From positions 11,082,001 to 11,146,000 of the forward strand of contig NC_091112.1 in assembly GCF_024713975.1 (NCBI RefSeq): a DNA stretch of 64,000 bases, in the 5' to 3' direction. Numbering within the stretch: position 1 is the first letter of the stretch; each line of letters begins with the position of its first letter. This DNA comes from Paralichthys olivaceus (lineage: Eukaryota; Chordata; Actinopteri; Pleuronectiformes; Paralichthyidae). The position numbers were made by a program, and so were the translations under genes. The notes beneath the pieces are model-generated. The model was not told where the DNA came from. It saw only the letters and a program-made list of their open reading frames with translations, and made no database searches. This document shows, in pieces, positions 58,664 through 64,000 of the stretch.

Positions 58664-61600
58664 CTGAAAGGTGATTGGTAAAATGGCAAATAATTTAACT
58701 CAAAATGTTGTATTATCTGTGGGAGTACAGTGGCTACCAGCAGGACATTCTGTTACAGTTCAGCTTTGAATGGTAAATATATGAAGTGTATTTTAAAACT
58801 GGAGGATGGAAAGTTGGATTGGGAAATTCATTCAGGATGTCACAACAGTCACTCAGTGTCCTCACCCTGTAGACCAGTGATGGTGAGGGGAACACCCTGC
58901 ACCTGAACTCCAGCAGTGCCCAGCCCTGCGATGCTGACTGTCTGCACCCCAGACCCGGGGTTGATCTGTGCTGCGCTCAGCGTCAGTGGGGCTCCACTAA
59001 GGGAAACCAGCCCTCCGCTCCCCACCGTCGTCCCACCAGCCACCGGGGCCAGTGTCAGCTGCTGTGGCACTGCCGCCCCCAAGCCACCCTGCAGGGAGAC
59101 GCCACCAGGCAGCTGCAGCGTCTGCCAGGTGATCTGCCCAGAGGGGGACAGTGTCGGGGTACGGATGAGGACCTGGGCTGGGTTCTGGAAAGCCTGGATG
59201 GGTTGAAGGGTCTGTCCGGGGGCTAGCTGGAGGGTCTGAATGTGCTGAGGTTGCTGCTGACCCTGACCCTGGGGCTGCAGCTGGATCTGCTGCACTAACT
59301 GGTGCCCCACCTGACCCACGATCACCTGCTGTATGGTTCCTGTAGCATCTGTCTGGGTCAGCAGTCCGTTGGCCTGATTCTGGCTTTGAGAGTCTGCCTC
59401 ACTGCTCTGTACTTGTGTGTCAGCTGACCCACCCTCTGATCCAGCAGAAACCACTTGTGCTTCAGACACACTTTCCCCTTCAGCTACTGCTGTTGTCGAG
59501 CCAATTGATGCTGTAGGAGGAGCCATCCCGGACACTGCTGTTGTCACCAGCTGGTTGCCATTGGCAACAGAGAACGTGCCATCTGCTGATTGGATGAGCT
59601 GCACAGCCCCGCCCCCTCCGACATTATTGATCACAGGCAGAGCCAGGGTCATGCCACCGAGGTTTATGGGTACCGTGGTCATAACAGGAGCCTGGGAGCC
59701 CTGCAGAGTCTGCAGAGTCTGCAGTTGCAGCGGGAACGACTGTGCAGGACGGATCTGCAGTGGGACTGTCTGATTGGCTGTAGTTGTCAAAATGGCCTGC
59801 TGATTGGCTGACTGGAGGATGGTCTGGCCTGGACTCTGGGTCTGGATGAGCTGGACTTGCTCTGTTAGACCCCCGAGGGAGGCCGTCTGAGCCGAGCTGA
59901 TGTGGATCTGCTGCCCATCTGCAGTCTGCAGGTGAGGGATGACCTGATACTGGACCCCGCCACCGGCATTGGGCAGGTTCTGAACCTGGATGATCTGGAA
60001 CTGCTGCTGATTGGCTGCAACACTGTTGGTCCCAGCCACAGCCTTCACCTGCCCAACAGGAAAGATACAGTGATACAGTTAGGAGGACAAAACATTGACA
60101 GAAAATAATACACATTCACTCAAAACTACAACATCCTCACCTCTTTCACCTTACGTCCACAGGGAGAGCTGTCATTAGCCAAGGTGGTGGCCACCGTCAC
60201 TGCAACAGGCTGATTGGTATTCTCCTTAGCCATAGTAGGAGCCGCTGTAATGATTTGCCAGCCGTTCCCTGTGAACTGAGCTGGGACCAGTTCCAGCTGT
60301 TGGGGCACCAGGGCCTGACCCCCTGCTGTGTCCACCACTATCTGACCCTGGAGCTGACCTGTCTGCAGCTGGATCTGACCGGTCTGGACCTGGAACTGCT
60401 GCGCCCCTGCCTGGGCCCCCTCCACACCCCCCTGCCCTCCGATCTTACTGCAGGTGGCTGCTAGCAGAGCCAATGGAGAGGGCTGAGAGGAATCCTGGAG
60501 GAGACAGGGAGAAAAGACAGTGGAACAGGGATGTAAAGGAAAGGCAGAGAGAAAGAAATGTTAAAACAGGAGTGACAGGGAAAAGCGGTAAGTCAGGGTT
60601 TGTAGACAAACAGAAAATGCACGCAGAGAGCTCATGTGCACAAATAAGAAAGTACAACATAGAAGTAAAAGAAGCCAAAGGGAAGGGATGGGCAGGTATC
60701 TTTATGCACACTCCCACAGTGAACCATTTGAATAGATGAAGAGGAAGAGGAAAAGAGCAAGGGGTGGGGAATACATGGTGCACAATAAAGAAACACAAAA
60801 TGCTGAGGGAAAGCGAGAGAGAGAGAGAGCTGTCAGTGGAAGTGGGCGGTATTACAGGAAGTGAGTGGGTGGGCGTGTGAGAACCACATTTCTCTTTTCT
60901 CAGAACACTGGAAGAAAATGCCGCCTTCGCTCTCTCTCCTCCCTTTCAAAGGAACTAGGTCGCAGGCAAATTTTTAATGCTATACATCTCTCAACAGTGC
61001 ACAGAAACAGCCTAATTTCTGAATCAACTACACTGGCGTGGCAACAATGCTTGTCATACAACAAAAGATGCACTTTAAGAGTGACTGCCTGGCTGAAAAT
61101 GATCTCCCAAGAAAAATACAACCTCCTGAAGAGAAGCTAAAATGGGAATAAAACAATCATAGAGCCACATACCGACACTGCAGGTCTTTAAAATAAATCC
61201 ACACTCGGTTTTAATGCATTTTGACCCTAATTCAAACAGACAATTCAAAAGTGCAGTGGCTGGAGTGTGACAGCCATGTAAGCCTATTCATGAGGCTCTG
61301 GGCTGGCTCTCAGCAGGGCTGCACAGAAGCAGGAAGTTAAATTCACCAGAGAAACGCCCCCAGAGGTGTCTGGCTGGCTGGGAAGGGGAGGGAGCACATT
61401 TTTGGCCTGGAGGCAAGGCAAAAGTAATGACCTATAATAAACTCTTATTCCATTCGCATTTGGTACCTGCGATCCAGAACTTTTCCCCTTTTTAGATGCT
61501 TTCCCTCCTTCAGTTCCAGATGATTCCTTCTTGGAGTCTGCAGGGAAAGAGAGTGCAGTGTTACAACAGCATCATCGCAGCAGTGTTTCTGCACGGTACA

Positions 61601-61796
61601 AGGTCCCACGATAAGCGAGGCTCCGTGCAAAAACCTGATCACAAATGCAGATACAGCACAACAGAGGTGATCAATGGAGGCGGACGAGAGAGCAGTAACC
61701 TCATCATCAACATCAGAGGGGCTCAGGAGCCTCATGTGTGTCAGATGCAGAGAGAGGGAGAGAGGGGAGGAGAGGGGGAGGGTACCTACCACTCAT
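57397..61796 (-). CDS. sp4: Transcription factor Sp4, multi-exon
   Basis: Seven coding exons (descending): 61796-61790, 61537-61467, 60494-60141, 60048-58866, 58663-58465, 58010-57811, 57668-57397, about 761 residues, all in phase. Exon 1 codes only 'MSD' in part (ATG at 61796). Then '[10 protein letters not shown]', '[24 protein letters not shown]' as in human SP4 (split here across two exons), two Gln-rich activation regions, the Buttonhead box 'CSCPNC' and three C2H2 fingers. The ending 'SRDSNPATP' plus an acidic tail is specific to SP4 among Sp1-4. It binds GC/GT boxes and is important in neurons. Human SP4 is 784 residues. Confidence 0.95.
58866..60494 (-). CDS. sp4: sp4 glutamine-rich activation exons
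   Basis: Exon 60494-60141 has '[13 protein letters not shown]', repeated '[15 protein letters not shown]' and '[17 protein letters not shown]', the first Gln-rich region. Exon 60048-58866 has '[13 protein letters not shown]', '[16 protein letters not shown]', '[13 protein letters not shown]', '[11 protein letters not shown]', then the second Gln-rich region and '[16 protein letters not shown]'. Order and wording follow Sp1/Sp4. The exon 60048 start is GTG (Val), an internal codon after an AG acceptor, not a start. Confidence 0.94.
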
Positions 61797-62427
61797 AACG
61801 CATTAATATACCGAGGGGGAGAGGGTGTAGTTCACGGTAGAAGGCCGGCCGGGCACAGAGGCGGAGGACGGCCTATGTGTTCGACGGTGGGCCGTGGCGG
61901 ATCTGCCCGTTTGACGAAACCACCCACCGGCCAGGAAGGGCGGTGCCAAGCGCGGGGTACAACCAAGGCAGTCCCGGATAACGGTAATGACGGGGAACAC
62001 GGCGACGGTCCCCGGCGCGGCGTCACCTCTCGCAGCCCCGTCGTGCGCCTCTCTCACCGGATGGACGCACCATAAACGAGCAAATTGGCGCTTGTCAGGA
62101 CGGTCTCCACAGAGAAGTTGTCGGTGTGTGACCGTGGAGGCCCACCCACTTCCATTTAAGCATCAGGACAACACCCTCTCCGCCGCTCCTGCCCGCCGCC
62201 GCCGCTGCTCCGGTCGCCGCGCGGACGCCTCGTCTCCGTCCGTCGCGCACCGAAAACAAACCTTCAGCGCCGTTTGTATTTTTCGCGTATTCCCCTTTTT
62301 TTCCTCCGTGCACGGTTGATTATTTTAAAAGGGGGAGATATGGGGGAGATGGCTGTGGCTTTTGTGGGCGGACGCGCTCCTCCCACATATTCAGATTGGA
62401 CGACGGGGCTCGGCGTGCGAGGGTCGA

Positions 62428-62442
62428 GATGGGAGTTGTATT
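62428..62442 (-). promoter_or_regulatory. Partial Staf/ZNF143-like element, minus orientation
   Basis: On the minus strand reads ATACAACTCCCATC, a match to the core ACTACAA-N-TCCCA except for its start. Confidence 0.4.
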
Positions 62443-62484
62443 TTGACGAGGCCTCGCCTTCCCGAACCGGATTGGGCAGCGCGC

Positions 62485-62503
62485 ACTACAAGTCCCATGA
62501 TGC
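62485..62503 (+). promoter_or_regulatory. Staf/ZNF143-like element
   Basis: ACTACAAGTCCCATGATGC matches the long ZNF143 promoter element (ACTACAA-N-TCCCA--ATGC) over nearly its full length. Such elements are frequent in CpG-island and bidirectional promoters. No binding is shown here. Confidence 0.6.
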
Positions 62504-62603
62504 CCCGGCGTGAGCAGCGAAGGTTGTGGTTGGTCGTCATGTTGGTGTGAGAGTGAGGGGGCGGGGCCTGGTGTGTTGTGGGGGGTTGGGCGATCGGGAA
62601 AGG

Positions 62604-63579
62604 GAGGCGCGCGTGTGTGTGCGTGCGTGCTTGCCGATGCGTGTGCACGTTTATTTCCACTGTGCAGTGTCACAGGAAGAAGAAGAAGAAGAAGAGGAGG
62701 AACACAAGTGTCATGTGACTTCAATTCTCATATGGAACGTTTTGTAACTTTATGTCACATGTTCACTGAAATACTTGATTTATTTCCTCATTGTGTTCAT
62801 TCATCAGCTCCACTTGAAGCCTACATGGTAGAAGACAGGTCTTAAACAGAAAGTAATGGACACTGACGATATAAGCCGGAAACAATTATTAGTTGATTAA
62901 AAACTGTCAAAGGTTTTTTATTTGATCGATACACAATCACCAGCCATCAATTCTGGTGACTGATTTATCATTTAAGGTACTTTATGGGCACTTTTAAAAT
63001 TTGTTTTTGTTTTTTCCATTTGGAGGGCAAATATGACATAAGTACAAGTAAAGAAATGCATGAAATAATAAAAAATACACTTTGATGAAAAGAGCTAATT
63101 CAGTAATTATTTATCTCACTTGATTTACTCTATGTATTGATTCAATTTGTAAAAAGTGAATATCTTTGGATTGTGGACTCATACATTAACAAAAGGCTGT
63201 TTTGACATGTGGATTAGAGTTTATTTTTTTATTTAAACCAATAATTGCTACTTCTAGCTTCTCAGATGTAAATATTTCATGCTCTTTATATGGTAAACTG
63301 AAGATATTTTGGTTTTGGACTCAAGGAAAAGGGGAAAGTTGAATTTATCAGCTTGGGTGTTGTTCAGGGTTATCAGCTGTCTGCCAGGGCAGTAAGATCA
63401 GCATGGTGTGTAAAGCTGATTAGTGGTGATGTACTGTACATCTTAATGTTCACAAAATATGTGAAATGAGAAAGTCCAGTTCCACGTGTATGGATTTTCT
63501 TATGCTGAAACATTTCTGATCAAGACTCAGTGAGTTTGGAATCTGGCTTTTCTTCCTCTGATATCTAAATTTAAATACT
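62604..63579. other. Intergenic, nothing recognised
   Basis: AT-rich stretch beyond the sp4 promoter with a GAA run (62,680-62,700) and no supported frame. Confidence 0.6.
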
Positions 63580-63800
63580 TTACTGTATTGGACATGGCTG
63601 CTGCTACAGGCTTAATGCACTTTCATGTGGAGGACAAGTATTGTGGTCGTGTTTTCACAGAGACACACTCACACACCTGTGGTGGCCTGGAAACAAACAC
63701 ACACACACACACGCGCGTTCGAGGGTCGAGATGCGCGCGCACTGTAATTACTGCTGAAGCCAAGCGCCTTGATCCCGCCCCCTGGGCCATTCGGCAGCAT

Positions 63801-63813
63801 GTTGCTAGGCAAC
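63801..63813. promoter_or_regulatory. RFX X-box-like inverted motif
   Basis: GTTGCTAGGCAAC is close to the RFX X-box consensus GTNRCC(N)RGYAAC, with one mismatch in the left half. A GC box (cccgcccc, about 63,774-63,781) lies 20 bp before it, and local GC rises. This arrangement suits a promoter, possibly of a ciliary gene outside the window. Confidence 0.5.
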
Positions 63814-64000
63814 CAGGTCTGGCCTGAAGAAGGGGTGTTGTCTGTGTCAGTATATGTGTGTGGTCGCAGTGATGGGGGGTAGAAAGGCCATGGTCTGTAG
63901 TAACTACACTGTGTAAAGAAGAGCTAATTTACTATATCCAGTGTTATTTTGATGTGACAGCAGCATTAACTCAATAAGGTTACATTCAACCTTTAGAGGT

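Larger units (their letters stand above)
61797..62600 (-). promoter_or_regulatory. sp4: sp4 CpG-rich promoter and 5'UTR
   Basis: From 61,800 to 62,600 the sequence is GC- and CpG-rich with CCAAT-like ('gattgg', 62,395 and 62,470) and Staf/ZNF143-like elements. The 5'UTR is long or spliced, because only seven coding bases are in the first coding exon. The real start site is unknown. No TATA box. Confidence 0.65.

Noticed and set aside
61674-62075. 133-codon frame in the sp4 promoter
   Set aside because: Long frames are expected in GC-rich DNA; there is no domain and it overlaps the sp4 5' exon region.

Overview
The window is vertebrate nuclear DNA, most likely from a percomorph teleost. The evidence is compact multi-exon genes with GT-AG introns, heavy (CA)n/(GT)n microsatellite load, several dispersed repeats of types that I know from percomorph genomes, and a fish-type secreted C-type lectin pair. 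The species cannot be named from the sequence.

Layout: 1-2.6 kb is intergenic with dispersed repeats. From about 2.7 to 41.1 kb lies rapgef5 (Repac/GFR, a Rap guanine-nucleotide exchange factor of the EPAC family) on the + strand, with about 25 coding exons and a predicted protein of about 940 residues (DEP, degenerate linker, REM, RA-like, CDC25). Its introns hold most of the microsatellites, a degenerate LINE and a possible DNA-transposon remnant. From 42.3 to 47.9 kb lies a small C-type-lectin locus: two intact single-exon genes, each with its own TATA box, plus two older flank relics with no coding sequence. cdca7l (395 aa, 10 exons, +) runs from 48.46 to 53.19 kb. sp4 (about 761 aa, 7 coding exons, -) runs from 61.80 to 57.40 kb with a likely long 3'UTR reaching about 55.4 kb. 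Beyond the sp4 CpG-rich promoter, 62.6-64 kb has no gene, but an RFX X-box and a GC box near the edge suggest another promoter.

The order rapgef5 - cdca7l - sp4 and the orientations match the human 7p15.3 block (RAPGEF5, CDCA7L, DNAH11, SP4), which supports the paralogue assignments. Two differences stand out: DNAH11 is not in its expected place between cdca7l and sp4, and a lectin pair sits between rapgef5 and cdca7l. The three conserved genes do not form one pathway: Rap signalling, a chromatin/cell-cycle zinc-finger protein, and a GC-box transcription factor.

The strongest observation is a 94-nt AT-AC (U12-type) intron in rapgef5, recognised by its donor, branch site and the restored reading frame. 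Others are the apparent excision of the cAMP-binding cassette in rapgef5 with its flanking helices kept, and lectin duplicates whose differences concentrate in the sugar-binding half. I found no wholly new multi-gene system. Exon limits are read by eye from splice signals and frame, and two exon junctions of rapgef5 do not resolve cleanly.
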